DNA of 64,000 bases from Archegozetes longisetosus (lineage: Eukaryota; Arthropoda; Arachnida; Sarcoptiformes; Trhypochthoniidae), in assembly GCA_018873245.2 (NCBI GenBank), contig JAEMBT020000001.1, forward strand, positions 7,382,220-7,446,219, given 5' to 3'. Under the pieces are notes generated by a model. It saw nothing but the letters and a program-made list of their open reading frames with translations, ran no database searches and had not been told where the DNA came from. This document shows, piece after piece, positions 36,300 through 47,081 of the stretch; position 1 is the first letter of the stretch, and each line of letters opens with the position of its first letter. The translations under genes were made by a program, and so were the position numbers.

Positions 36300-36307
36300 G
36301 TTTAGAC

Positions 36308-37500
36308 TTTAGAAAATTCCCTCTACTTTCCAAAGTCATTATGAAGAGCTCGAGTTATAAGAATGTACGTTTCGAGTACACGCTTGATCTCCTACGTAAA
36401 TAATATTTCATTATTTATGTAATTCTGAAATTCTGAAAGCTTTTGTAACAATGGTATACTGTAAAAAGGAGTTGTTAAGCTATATTAGTGAATGTAAAAA
36501 CTGAAAATCTTATTTAACTATTCAAAAAGTGTGATTAAATATTTTTCATAACTATACAAATAATTTAAAAGTTGTACTTTTTTAAATTTCAAAATTGAGC
36601 TCAAATATTAATGGTAATGAATCTGGAAGATCTAATATTTAACCAGATGTCTTTAGTCTTAATTTCTATTGACTATTAGTGTTTAAGCTTTTATATAAAT
36701 ATGTTGATTACTATCAAATTTTTTATTTTGCTTTATAAGTATGAATCAACGAACAAACTCTAATGTTTAGGGACGAGAAAATCAGTTGTAAAACTGATTT
36801 TAACCTGTTTTGGCTAAACTGACTGGTTAAAATACCATTCTGCTGAGATGACTTCTGCGAAACTGACACTAATCGTTGAAAAAATTCGAAAAATTCTTAA
36901 CTGTTAGATAAATATTTTGATATTATATAGCTATTGACTATTTTGTGAAGAAACCGGACAAAATCACATAAGTTCTGATTCTGAGAAAAATTTATCTGAA
37001 ATAACCCAACGATTTATAGAATAATACAGAAACGATATCGAAAAATTACAATTTGTGCTGTTACTTAATGATAATAAAACTGATGTTATATCTACCACAA
37101 CAATAACTACAAATATTACAACAATCACTAATAGAGACTGGACCATTAGAAAGGGTATCAAGGAAGGTTTATTTTTAACAAGTCGTAACAAATTTAAATT
37201 CTTTGTAATTGAATGAGTAGTCGAACTAAAGAAATTAGCTTTAATACTAAACTGTTACATCTATTATTGAAAATCATGCTCCAAGACAATACTTTAAAAG
37301 CCTGTATTTAGGTTTAACTAATCATTATCAGTGTTGCCTAACATTACTTCAATGTGAGCTTGATCTACAGTAATAGCGGTCACAACTCTGCATCAAAGCC
37401 CATTTTTTTATTTTCGTATATTTTGATCGAAAGCTAAGAATTGAATCTATCAGGCAGTTGGTCAATGGCTAACTCAATGAGTTATTTAAACCCAATCAGT
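36308..37500. other. Intergenic stretch with a weak Thr-rich frame
   Basis: On the plus strand 37031-37215 reads as a Thr/Asn-rich frame (VISTTTITTNITTITNRDW) with a stop just before it. It may be a remnant, but I cannot support a gene. Confidence 0.3.
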
Positions 37501-37506
37501 TGTATT

Positions 37507-37730
37507 ATGGAGACACAGTCAGTAGGAGATAATATTAGCAATTCTGTCAATAGCTTAATGGACGCCACACAAACATTGATACCAACTGTCTATGAATTGA
37601 TCTAATCGAGTCGAAATCTTTCAAAATCGATAACCGGTGATATCCCGCAAGCATCAATGAAGTTATCAACTATTGTTACCAAAGAGCTGCCAAATTTGCG
37701 TATTCGTTACCGGATTCTATTATGAACTTT
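37507..37730 (+). pseudogene. Decayed copy 1 of an unknown helical protein family
   Basis: From ATG 37507 the frame reads METQSVGDNISNSVNSLMD, continues to VYELI and a stop, then resumes as SSRNLSKSITGDIPQASMK and further. The pattern of hydrophobic residues every three to four positions suggests amphipathic helices like those of the two downstream copies. I do not recognise the family. Confidence 0.4.
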
Positions 37731-37939
37731 GGTGGAATTTAAACTAATATGAATGATATTCCTTTGGTCGCTAGAGCTCCGGTTTTTTAGTCAAATTGAA
37801 ACATATCAGACTTAAGTTACTGTAAATTAAGCTCAAAGCAATAACTTCATGAGTTCAATTAGTATTGCTTTGACTTACTGTTACTTCAATTAGAAACTGA
37901 GGGTTTTTAAATATATACTTTCACATATAATATGTGAAT

Positions 37940-38101
37940 TAGTGATTGAAAAGTTAATTCCAATACCTTGGATTCCATTAGAATTCCAATGGAATTGGAA
38001 TTGAAATTTAAAAACTCAATGGAATTGGAACGGAATTGGAATAGGAGTCAATGTAATTGGAATGGAATCGGAATTGAAAATTCAAAACATTTCAATCACT
38101 A
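37940..38101. mobile_element. Short hAT-type MITE with GGAATT repeats
   Basis: The inverted ends TAGTGATTGAAA and TTTCAATCACTA are exact, flanked by an 8-bp target duplication ATGTGAAT (37932-37939 and 38102-38109). The 162-bp interior is a run of AATTGGAATTGG-like repeats in both orientations. Its TAGTGAT end is shared with the element at 35653, so the two belong to one family. Confidence 0.85.
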
Positions 38102-38756
38102 ATGTGAATCTTTCGGACTTTCTGAAATAAAATTTTATCATAGATTTCTAAGCGAATAAAACTTTCATATAGTATAATGGTCTTCGTATATAATTTGCGC
38201 TCAATATTACATCACAAAAAAAATAGAAATGCGGTTTATATTAAGAGATCGCATAAAAATTATGTATCAATCAAAAGTTTAAAAACTATTCAAATTTTGA
38301 AAAGTTTGAATACTAGTGTATATCATATTACATCAGTGTATCGTATTATTCAATATATCGATAGAGCCCTATCGAAATGCGCAAAATAATAAATTTGCGC
38401 TCAAATGAGAGCACTGCACATATAGCTCGTGAAGGTTTTTATTTTAGTAAACTTTAAAACTCGATGACCTATTAAACCAATTTTTATCGATCAATTTTGA
38501 ATTTTATTAATTCATTCAATTTGGTGTACAGTCAACTAATGGGACATGTTCTGCAGGAAAGGCCGCATTACCTTCAACTCTCAGTTTCTAATTGAGGTAG
38601 CAGTACATGGGTCTAAATGCGAACGTGATTTACAGCTATACGGGCCAGCTGAGTAATCAAGTTTAACAGTTTTTATTTCAATAATTGTTTTTTAGTTTGT
38701 TTTCTATAGTCAAGAAGTTTGCTCTCAGAAGCAGTGAATATAGTTTCATCATTTAG

Positions 38757-39074
38757 ACTTTAGTGACCAAAACATCGTCACAAATGGCGTCAGTGGCCGG
38801 ATCTGTAGCACAAACAGGAGCTACTAATGTATTAAAAATATCCGGCACTAACCATACATGAGCGAGTGCTACACAAGACTTACCGAAAAATGCAAACAAA
38901 GTTCAATCAACGATTACTTCGTTCAGTAATTTAATCCAGAGGTTGTCAGAAGACAGTCAAATGCCTCAAGAAACAAAGAGTCAGTTGCAAATATCGTTGA
39001 TTAGATTGTGTGGTATTTTGAAAGCATTACCCGGAAATCTGAGATCTTTAACAAATATTGATCCAAAGTCTTGA
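38757..39074 (+). pseudogene. Decayed copy 2 of an unknown helical protein family
   Basis: An exon-like block of 106 codons starts after an acceptor (CATTTAG at 38756). It has one internal stop, early, in GTNHT-stop-ASATQ. The rest reads DLPKNANKVQSTITSFSNL, then LQISLIRLCGILKALPGNL, strongly helical. It resembles the blocks at 37507 and 39352 in composition and length. Confidence 0.45.
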
Positions 39075-39351
39075 AGATTCAAAATTTTTCTCCATTTAAC
39101 TTCTAAAACTCATAACTTTTTCTATCACTCATGAGTGTGAGATATGAATTTTGTTTGAGAATTCATTAAAATTTATAGTAATAGCTATCTGTTATGAATT
39201 TATGATTCTTCAAGTTTTACAAAGATTTTAAGCACGAGATATATGTATTGTTCAAAGTACTAATAAAATTTAAGATTATATTTCGAAAAATGTTGAACTC
39301 AAAGAACTTAATCAACATTTATAAGAAAATATTCTTCATAACTCTTAACAG

Positions 39352-39767
39352 AACTTATGGAGCTGTCATGAAAACAGCATCTGTTCCACCAGTGGTTGGC
39401 CGTAGAGATCCAGCAGAAGCTATGGACCGAATCAAAATGAAAAAAAGTAGAAAAAAATAGTCAAGAAGAAGTCGCTATCGTTAAATCATTAATCAGTTGA
39501 CTGAACGAAACCAAAGATAAATTAGCAGTCGATAAAGTAGCTCAAGATTTGGTAGTCTCTTTGAGAAATATAATTTCTTCACTACGGAGAAGCAATTCTA
39601 AAGATTCCGGGGTTTTAGAAGCTGTTAAGCCTCTGGTTAACTCGGTTAAGTCTTTGATGGATATGGCTGAAAAACTCGAGGCCATCGATAAGGTTACACC
39701 GCGTGCAACACTTAAGCCCCTTTTAGGTTTAGTCAGCACACTGACTGCTACTGTTAAGAAAATGTAG
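39352..39767 (+). pseudogene. Decayed copy 3 of an unknown helical protein family
   Basis: After an acceptor (TTAACAG at 39351) the frame reads TYGAVMKTASVPPVVGRRDP and stops near 39460. A shifted frame continues SQEEVAIVKSLIS, a stop, then a long open part (DLVVSLRNIISSLRRSNSKD to TLTATVKKM) ending at 39767. One frame change and one stop make it a broken gene in this assembly. No function can be assigned. Confidence 0.45.
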
Positions 39768-40607
39768 TTTAAGTTTGAATTAGTTCTATACTGATATTTA
39801 TAGTATGGAAATAAAAAGTTTTTGACCTTAATAAATGCTGAAATTTATTTACCTCTATAGATTAGTCATATAATGAACTATTAAAAGATTCTGATATATA
39901 TCAAATTAATATCTAGTTATTCTTGTCTGATAATGCCATAAATTTTTGTTAATTAAGAATAGTTTAGCAAAAATTCAAGAGTTTATTCACGTAACGGTAG
40001 GAAAAGTACTGCAAAATATCATAATTGCTTTGTAAAATGATGACTAAAGCAGATGAAGATTAACAAACTTATGAACTATCTTAAATTTATTCAAAGCTTT
40101 TCATTCAAATTAATTATTAATTGGATGATAAGATTATCAATCATATCATGAGAGATTTGTTAACATAAAAGTAAACTCTCACAATAGACGAGTGCACACA
40201 CTACCGTAGGATAAACAAAAAGTTAAACGTTTCTATATCGAGGATAACTATTGGTATAAACCTATATAGTTGCAAAAACTACTTTCTATTATATAAAATT
40301 TCAATAATTTTTGTAGTACGCGTTCAAATTTATTTGATCAAATTATGATTCCCTTATGAATAAAAGATGTGTTTAAAAGCTCAGACATATCATTGATGAT
40401 CCTATCCTTCAATTGGTAATAGATTTATTCTGAATTTTAAATTTCGTAATAGTCTTTTATAGATAGAAAAATTTGTTTAGTACAGCATAAAAATGTGTGA
40501 TCAGCTGAATAAAACTGAATAAACTAGTGACAAAACGCTTTCGTAAATGTTGCAGTTAAATTATTTGCTCATCTGATGAAAATCACTAGTTGCTTCTAGA
40601 CAAAATG
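39768..40607. other. Intergenic stretch
   Basis: No gene or mobile element recognised apart from a TATA box at its right end. Confidence 0.4.
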
Positions 40608-40615
40608 TATATAAG
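40608..40615 (+). promoter_or_regulatory. TATA box of the small secreted cysteine gene
   Basis: TATATAAG lies 72 bases ahead of ATG 40680, fitting a short 5' leader. Confidence 0.55.
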
Positions 40616-40679
40616 TGATAGGATTAATAGAAATACGATATGATGTTGTATTAACCTATTTTGGAGAGTGTCTTTAAAA

Positions 40680-41374
40680 ATGCAATCATTCATCATTTTA
40701 TTAATATTGTTTCAAATCAATAATATATTATCATTTGAAGCGAACTTAATCTCAAACAAAAATAAACAATTTAACGAAAAACTTTGCGCGAAAGATCTCA
40801 CTGAAGACCTGATAAACAAAATGCTTGAATGTGAAAAGTTGAATCCATTTTGGGGTTTTAGAGTAAGTCTGTTCATGGTTTTTAAGAATTTATTGTAAAA
40901 ATACAAAATATTTTAGAACTAAAGTCAAGTTAGAACTTTTTAACTTAAGAATTGTTTGAAAGTTGAAAATTAGTCTAGGCCTTGATATAAATTAAAGTTT
41001 TAAACCTTAAATTCAATATTAATTTAGGCTTTGAGCGAGAAGTGCGGAATTCGTAAGCTTATCGATGAGACTGATTATCGCAAGAGGATTGTACTAAAAT
41101 GTGAGGTATGTTTCGGTGAAATACTGCTGTTTTTGAGGAACTCTTACACTATTAATCCATAACTAGCATGACGAATGTGTATCGAAAAATAAGATGAATC
41201 CAGAATACAATGCAACTGCTTATGAAAGTATGACTATTAAGGAAATGAATAGTAAAAAACTTGAGAGAGATGTAAGAATTGAAATTTAAATTGCTTTGAA
41301 GTCTGAGATATGCTCGATTTAATGTAATAATTTATTTTTAGCGATGCATGCTTAATTTGTTTGGAATCCAATGA
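40680..41374 (+). CDS. Small secreted six-cysteine protein, unknown function
   Basis: Four exons, 40680-40862, 41028-41105, 41167-41271 and 41342-41374, all joined in phase 0: 399 nt, 132 residues. The signal peptide is MQSFIILLILFQINNILSF. The mature protein has six cysteines (LCAKDL, LECEKL, KCGIRK, LKCEHD, ECVSKN, RCMLNL) spread over the exons, with charged helical spacing. The cysteine number and size recall odorant- or ligand-binding proteins, but the spacing does not let me name the family. It is the first of three secreted or surface genes on this strand. Confidence 0.75.
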
Positions 41375-41400
41375 AGGACTATTTTATGGAAACTTATCAT

Positions 41401-42013
41401 GGCATTCTCCTGAGGTGTGATCTACACATCGACTACAAACCCTGAAGTGTGATCTACATATTTAGTAGTACATAAAAGTAGAAAATTAAAAGTAGTAAAA
41501 TATATTAGTACTTTAAGATCTATAAAACAAAATTAAACAATTAAAAAATTAAAAATTAATAAAAAAAAAAACACAGTTCGGATATCTCGTAAAAGACTGT
41601 GAAACAAGTTCTTCTTAGGATTGACTGAGCGTCACCAGCACTCCATCAGGTACCTTGGTAACATCTCAGGGTAATATCGGCGGGTGACTTGGGTTATAGC
41701 AGCGTGGCATTTAACACAATCTGGAAGACTAATTGGACCCGGCAAAAGGAGGAGGCAACACATGACCCTTTGGAGGAGATAATTGCATATAACTCTGAAG
41801 CTTTCATACTTATAGAAGCTAATGCTAATGAGATCCATATCACAATTTACAGAAATATTTATACTACTTCGCATGTGTCTAGGAAATTTTCTAGAAAAAT
41901 GACAAAAGTACAAAATTATAATCATCCTAATAAACTACACGCTTGTATTACTAATAGTAACTTTCTAACTGTAGATCACTCATGACTTGTAGATCACACC
42001 TCAGGAGAATGTC
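41401..42013. mobile_element. Non-autonomous DNA transposon with 8-bp target duplication, in the 3' flank of the cysteine gene
   Basis: The inverted ends share CATTCTCCTGAGGTGTGATC over about 24 bp. The flanks are an exact 8-bp duplication CTTATCAT (41393-41400 and 42014-42021), which fits hAT or P superfamily elements. The 613-bp interior has open frames on both strands over about 41632-41985. Neither resembles a transposase I know, so I do not call a gene there. The left end is 26 bp after the stop codon of the neighbouring gene. Confidence 0.8.
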
Positions 42014-42021
42014 CTTATCAT

Positions 42022-42729
42022 TAGTTATGACTAAAGATTGTTAATATTGTTTATCCTGCAATAAAATTTGATCTAATTGTTCGAATATTTCTCAATCATT
42101 ATACAACAAGAATTCCCAAGAACTATAAAGTTTTCAATCATTATTATTACTGCTTCGAACTTTGAATACTTTCAACAATACTTAGTTATATTTTAATTGT
42201 CCAAGTTTATAAGCAATTGATAATCAAGAAAGATATGACCTAAAATTTTTCAATAACTACTTTCAAGAGTGAATTTCCGAAAAAACCAGGCCTTAAACTA
42301 TTTGTATGATGACAACTGATGAGTCAGTTGGTAATGTGCAAATAAGTCATAAAAGCAAAACAAGTGAATCTGCAAATTATTTTTTGTACAAAGTAATCTG
42401 AGAAATAACGCGATGATATTCTACTTTTCTACTTTCAATAACTGTTCCTTAATGAGTTTGTATTATTTGTCATATGTTAAAATTCAATGCAAATGCAAAA
42501 AGTTCACTTCTCAATAAATGTACCGTCAAAACACATAACAACACAGTAGAAGTGAACTTTTTGAGATTGTTTCACAATAATTAACATTTTAATACAAATT
42601 AAATACAATGTAAATGATGCGCTAACACTTCATATACTTAAATATGTGCTAAATCATGGTTTATGAAGAAAATTATAAGTTTAGTCATATTTTTATTGAT
42701 AAATCCAAAGGTTTATCAAAAGTCCGAAC
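42022..42729. other. Intergenic stretch
   Basis: A short inverted pair (AAAAAGTTCACTTCT near 42499 and AGAAGTGAACTTTTT near 42549) surrounds 35 bases. No gene is seen. Confidence 0.4.
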
Positions 42730-43383
42730 ATGTTCCACTCAATGAACATTTTCCTAATTATCTCAGTTTTAAGTCTATATGTTTCGTTAGCCAATTGTCA
42801 AACAAGTCCTAAAACTGTCCCTACTTCAACGGTAAGTAAAGAATCTATCAACTTTCACTCACTTTAATAATACAAAACTTTTTTACTAAAGGCGTCAAAT
42901 TTGACATCAAGTACAACCCCTCTGAACAGCAATACAACCGTTGCAAATAATTCTACGGCTAATACCGATAGTACAGTTACGAACTCGACACAAAGTTCAG
43001 GTTTGAAAATAACTTGATCTAAAATGTGAAAGAATTGAAGTTTTGATCCTAATTACGAAAATTGATTTACATACTTAGTGAATACAACTACAGAAATGAC
43101 GATAACTGTTCAACCAGGTATTTGTTATATTATATGAAACTAAAGATTCTTTAAGAGTGTAAGCTATAGATAACTTGAATCCTATTTTTGATAGCCTGTT
43201 CGAACAATTCGCAAGTCAACTGTACCGTTCAAGTAAGCCTTAACGGAAAACTTAAATTACTATTTTAATGATTGCTTAACTTTATTTCAGGGCTCGAATT
43301 CGATGCGACTATTCAATGGCACACAGGCTAATGTCTTGATAACTACCCTGTTTCTATTATTGATAGGCAATTTCTCACTATAA
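42730..43383 (+). CDS. Small Ser/Thr/Asn-rich surface protein, probable GPI anchor
   Basis: Five exons, 42730-42831, 42892-43000, 43079-43117, 43195-43232 and 43291-43383, total 381 nt, 126 residues. The signal peptide is followed by about 60 residues of Thr, Ser and Asn with many N-x-S/T sites (TSSTTPLNSNTTVANNS), then a pair of cysteines (ACSNNSQVNCTVQ). The last 17 or so residues are hydrophobic (VLITTLFLLLIGNFSL) with nothing charged after them. This is the layout of a GPI-anchored mucin-like protein. Acceptors and donors are all canonical and the total is an exact multiple of three. Exons 3 and 4 are only 39 and 38 bp. Confidence 0.7.
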
Positions 43384-43758
43384 GTAAACTCTTTAATTTA
43401 GCGAGGCGTCTTAGTCTCAGAGATGATGTTTCGAATATTGTATCATATGATCACTAGAAATTATGAAATAAAAGATTACTCTAGGGATTAATTGCGAAAC
43501 TTTTAAAAGAGGCCTCTCTTTGAGAAAAATAGCTATTTAATATGAAAATACTCGAACCAAATGTTTGATTTCTCATGAAATCAAGAACCAACTGGTGATC
43601 ACAAGACTGGCTCAGTGTATTTTGGATCCTATTTTGAAAATAGATATAATATGACTCTAATTGCTAAAATTCTTAACTAAGCTCTATTTATGCCCCAATA
43701 AAATACCTCAAACTTTAAATGCAATATTTTCTCGTAGTTTGCTAACTAGTTATCAAAA

Positions 43759-45788
43759 ATGTTTGTTAAACTTTTAATAATATTTGTGGCAACAGTTACT
43801 TCAATTAAATGTTCAGGTGAGGCAAAATTAACTTATTTTAGCAGGAGAAAAACTTTAAGAAGTATTGGTTAGAGTTTTTGACATTGCTGTAACCGGGTTT
43901 TAGTCTGGAGTAGGAGATTTAGCATAACAGACGCTAACTCACATTAAAGTATCTCTTAATTTGTCGCTAAACCTCTCATTGATTTTTAGTAATAAGCAGT
44001 CGACTGATGCATCGGATAAAAATAGTTTCAAAATATTTTTATGAGGATTTTCTTCAGCAAAGGTATACAAACAAATTTTGAAAATTTCTATAGAGAACTA
44101 TAACTCTCCTAGTCCCCCTGGTTACGGTCATAGCTTTCAGTCACTAGATTATCAAAGTTTGCATAACGAAAGATTCGCACATTTAAAATTGATATCAGTC
44201 GAGTTTATCTCTTAAATATTTAACTTTCTCTATCTAAATATATATCAATAAACGAAATTATAGCACCATTAGTCGCCCCATATGTCGATATATTAATTCC
44301 TGAACAGCCACGATTGGTTGACATTGCAAAAGCCACTGGTCTGAAAGCGTTCACATTAGCATTTGTATTGGCCGGAGAGGGCAAATGTAAGCCTATGTGG
44401 GGCGCACAGGCACCCATCGATTATGAAGACTTTATCACACAGATCAAAGAACTAAAAGAAATTGGAGGACAAATAATTGTGGCCACCGGTGGAGCTGCTT
44501 CTCCTTACTTGGAGGCAAAATGCTGTTAGAAGTCAATTATACAATAATATAATATACAGTAAAACATCGTTATAACGAAGCTTAATGGACTAAATAATAA
44601 TCCACTTCATTACAACGAGGTTTTACTGCATTTTGAGCTGAACATTAATTGCATTTTGGATTTTTCTTGCGTTTAGCTACAGCCAAAGAGTTGTCAGAAG
44701 CCTATAAACTGATTTTGGATACTGTAGGAACGGATCATTTGGATATTGATATTGAGGGAGCCTTTAATTTTGATATTATGAATGAGGCTTTGGTTATCTT
44801 ACAGAAGGAAAGGCCTAAATCCACGTTGAGTTTTACTCTTGTAGTACAAGGCGATGATTTTGGTGTTACAGAGTTATTAGGGGTTAATGTCTTGAAAAAT
44901 GCTGCCAAACATGGAGTTAGAGTTGATATCGTGAATCCTATGACCATGGAGTTTGATTCTAGTCTTCCGTCATATGGTGATGCAGTTATTGCCGCCTCCT
45001 TGAGTACTGTTAAGCAAATGAAAAAAGTTTGGCCCGAAAAAAGTGATGCAGAGCTAATGAAAATGTTAGGCATCACTCCTATGATCGGCAAAAATAATAA
45101 TGGTATCAATTTTCATTATCTTTATTAGTCATAATCTTTTAGAGTTTGAAGAAAAGATTTGTTATTGCTTGTATTTTGTTTTAAAATTGAACGCGATTTA
45201 TAACAATACTAGTCCTAGTTTGGAGCAAAGCTGATAGTAAATTGTCATATAACTAAACAATTAATTGCAATTTATTCAAAAGGTAGAGTATTTACTATCG
45301 AACACGCTCAGCAACTGGTCGATTGGGCTAATGATAACAAAATCGGGCGACTGGCCTTCTGGTCGATAGGCAGAGACAACGGCAAATGCGCTAATGGAGG
45401 AGTCGACGCCTCGTGTAGTTCTATTGAACAGACTCTCTTCCAATTCAGCCAAATATTCAATGGATTTAATGGAACCAAAACTAATAGAACCTCAACTACA
45501 ACACACGCAGCAGTTATAAGCACAACAAGACAGACCATAACAGATAAAAGCGAGACATCAACTTATATTCCGACCACTCATTTGACTCATAAGCCTATTG
45601 TTGTTGACTGTAAAGACCCGCAAAATATTTATTTTCCTCATCCAAGTGATTGTAAGAAATATTATCGCTGTTATGATGGAGTCCCGCATTCAGAGGACTG
45701 TCCCACAAGTACTATTTGGGATATCGATAATCATACCTGTAATTGGCCTCAAAATGTTAAAAATAGGCCCGAATGTGATACTGTCTAA
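43759..45788 (+). CDS. Bacterial-type GH18 chitinase fused to a CBM14 chitin-binding domain
   Basis: Four exons, 43759-43816, 44264-44524, 44677-45102 and 45283-45788, all joined in phase 1: 1251 nt, 416 residues. The signal peptide is MFVKLLIIFVATVTSIKCS. The catalytic domain starts APLVAPYVDILIP and has KAFTLAFVLAGEGKCKPMWG, ATGGAASPYLE and the active-site motif HLDIDIEG with Glu133 as acid/base. It continues with VRVDIVNPMTMEF, LGITPMIG and GRLAFWSIGRD. This is the GH18 branch of bacterial secreted chitinases (PF-ChiA-like), not the arthropod branch, whose motif is FDGxDxDWEYP. A Thr-rich linker leads to a six-cysteine CBM14 domain (VVDCKDPQNIYFPHPSDC to PECDTV), an animal module. Introns and CBM14 show it is a host gene, not contamination. 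It hydrolyses chitin, perhaps in digestion or moulting. Confidence 0.9.
44557..44628. repeat. Short MITE in intron 2 of the chitinase gene
   Basis: The 72-bp element has inverted ends CAGTAAAACATCGTTATAAC and an inverse copy with a few changes. TA sits at its left edge. The CAGTAAAACCTCGTTATAACG-type end is typical of pogo/Tigger MITEs. Confidence 0.7.
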
Positions 45789-45888
45789 ACAACTGAATTG
45801 TACTCGAGATAAAGCTTATGGAATATTCAATTTGAAAATTAGATAATTTTGAGTTTAGCTACTGATAAAGATATTGGTATTTTTGTTT

Positions 45889-45894
45889 AATAAA
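45889..45894 (+). terminator. Poly(A) signal of the chitinase gene
   Basis: AATAAA lies 101 bases after the chitinase stop codon. Confidence 0.5.
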
Positions 45895-46278
45895 GTTTTA
45901 TTAATGTATTTGTTTAAAAATTTTACAATTAACTTTTGATAAGTTCATAAATATATTAGGATTTTAAGTATTTAAGTAATGGTATCTAATAACCAGTCAT
46001 CTCTCGATCATTATTACATATGAAAAGGCTTTTCTAATAATTTTTAACCCTTAAACAATAAAACGATTTTGATTAATGATTTCAGTAAATTAAGGTCTTT
46101 TTGACCCATCGATTGATCTGGAAAAGTATGTTATCGCGAGGGTTAGGGTATATAACAGTTAGCGTGTTTTGTACTTTATTAGTGTCGTCATCCTTGACAT
46201 AATCTGTTTAAGGTTTGAATGAAACCTAATTTCATATATAAATTTATGGCCTACACCGTTTGAATGGAAAAAGACATA

Positions 46279-46794
46279 CAGGGTTGCCACGAACCTTTTA
46301 CCCGGAGGTTACAGAGAAAACCACTAGAGATACAAATATGATTAATATATCAAAATGTTAGTTTTTTAAAATGAAAATTATTTATTTAGTCAATAATCAG
46401 TATGTTTTCCATTAGCAGCTATTATAGCAGTAATTCTTGAAGGATATGAGCATAAAAGTTTAACAAAAAGTTCAGTATCTCTTCCATTGAAGTTAAAACT
46501 TCTGTAATGTGATTTTTCAAGACTTCAGTAGAAAATCTGTTAGAACCAAACTCATCCAACATTTTCTCAACTTCATCTTTAATTATAGCTCCAGAATGCT
46601 CTGCAGCGTTCATATCTGGGGAATTTTCAGGCCACTATATGGCGCTACTAAATCCCATCGATAGAAATTTTTAAAGAAAACGTTTACACACTTCAATCCC
46701 GTTTTAAAAAACAGTTAATTCGATACATAATTCATATATGTACCTTTTGTGATTTTCTCTGTAACCCCCGGATAAAAGGTTCGTGGCAACCCTG
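46279..46794 (-). mobile_element. Internally deleted Tc1-type transposon
   Basis: The inverted repeats are about 47 bp (CAGGGTTGCCACGAACCTTT to GGTTACAGAGAAAA) and are flanked by TA at both ends. On the minus strand 46640-46422 encodes the end of a Tc1 DDE transposase: WPENSPDMNAAEHSGAIIKD, with the family's SPDxNxxE signature. The N-terminal and central parts are missing, leaving 516 bp. Confidence 0.88.
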
Positions 46795-47081
46795 TACATT
46801 AGTCTGATTTTAAACTTAAAGCCAGATGTCATGCGTGGAGATTTTGAGATGCGTGGGTCATTTTGAAGATTCAACTTCTGCAAAAGTTTTGTTTTAAACG
46901 TTTGAATGACACATACTTTTACGAGTCATTCAAATAACATTCGCGCCCATTTTTGTCTGCTATTATTAGAAGTCTAGTTAATCGAATGTAACGAAATTAT
47001 ATGTGTTTAATTATTAATTAAGTAATTAACTAATTTATTATTAAAATTGAGAACATTTTGCCGTCATTTAATATTTATTCA

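Noticed and set aside
36964-37191. 75-codon hydrophobic minus-strand frame
   Set aside because: It is antisense to a Thr/Asn-rich stretch; its apparent membrane helix is a by-product of that composition.
41632-41985. Overlapping 97- and 98-codon frames inside the transposon at 41401
   Set aside because: Neither strand shows a transposase or other known motif, and each could be the other's shadow.
43759-45788. Bacterial contamination as source of the chitinase
   Set aside because: Three spliceosomal introns, an intronic MITE, an animal CBM14 domain and AT-rich animal neighbours on both sides argue against it.
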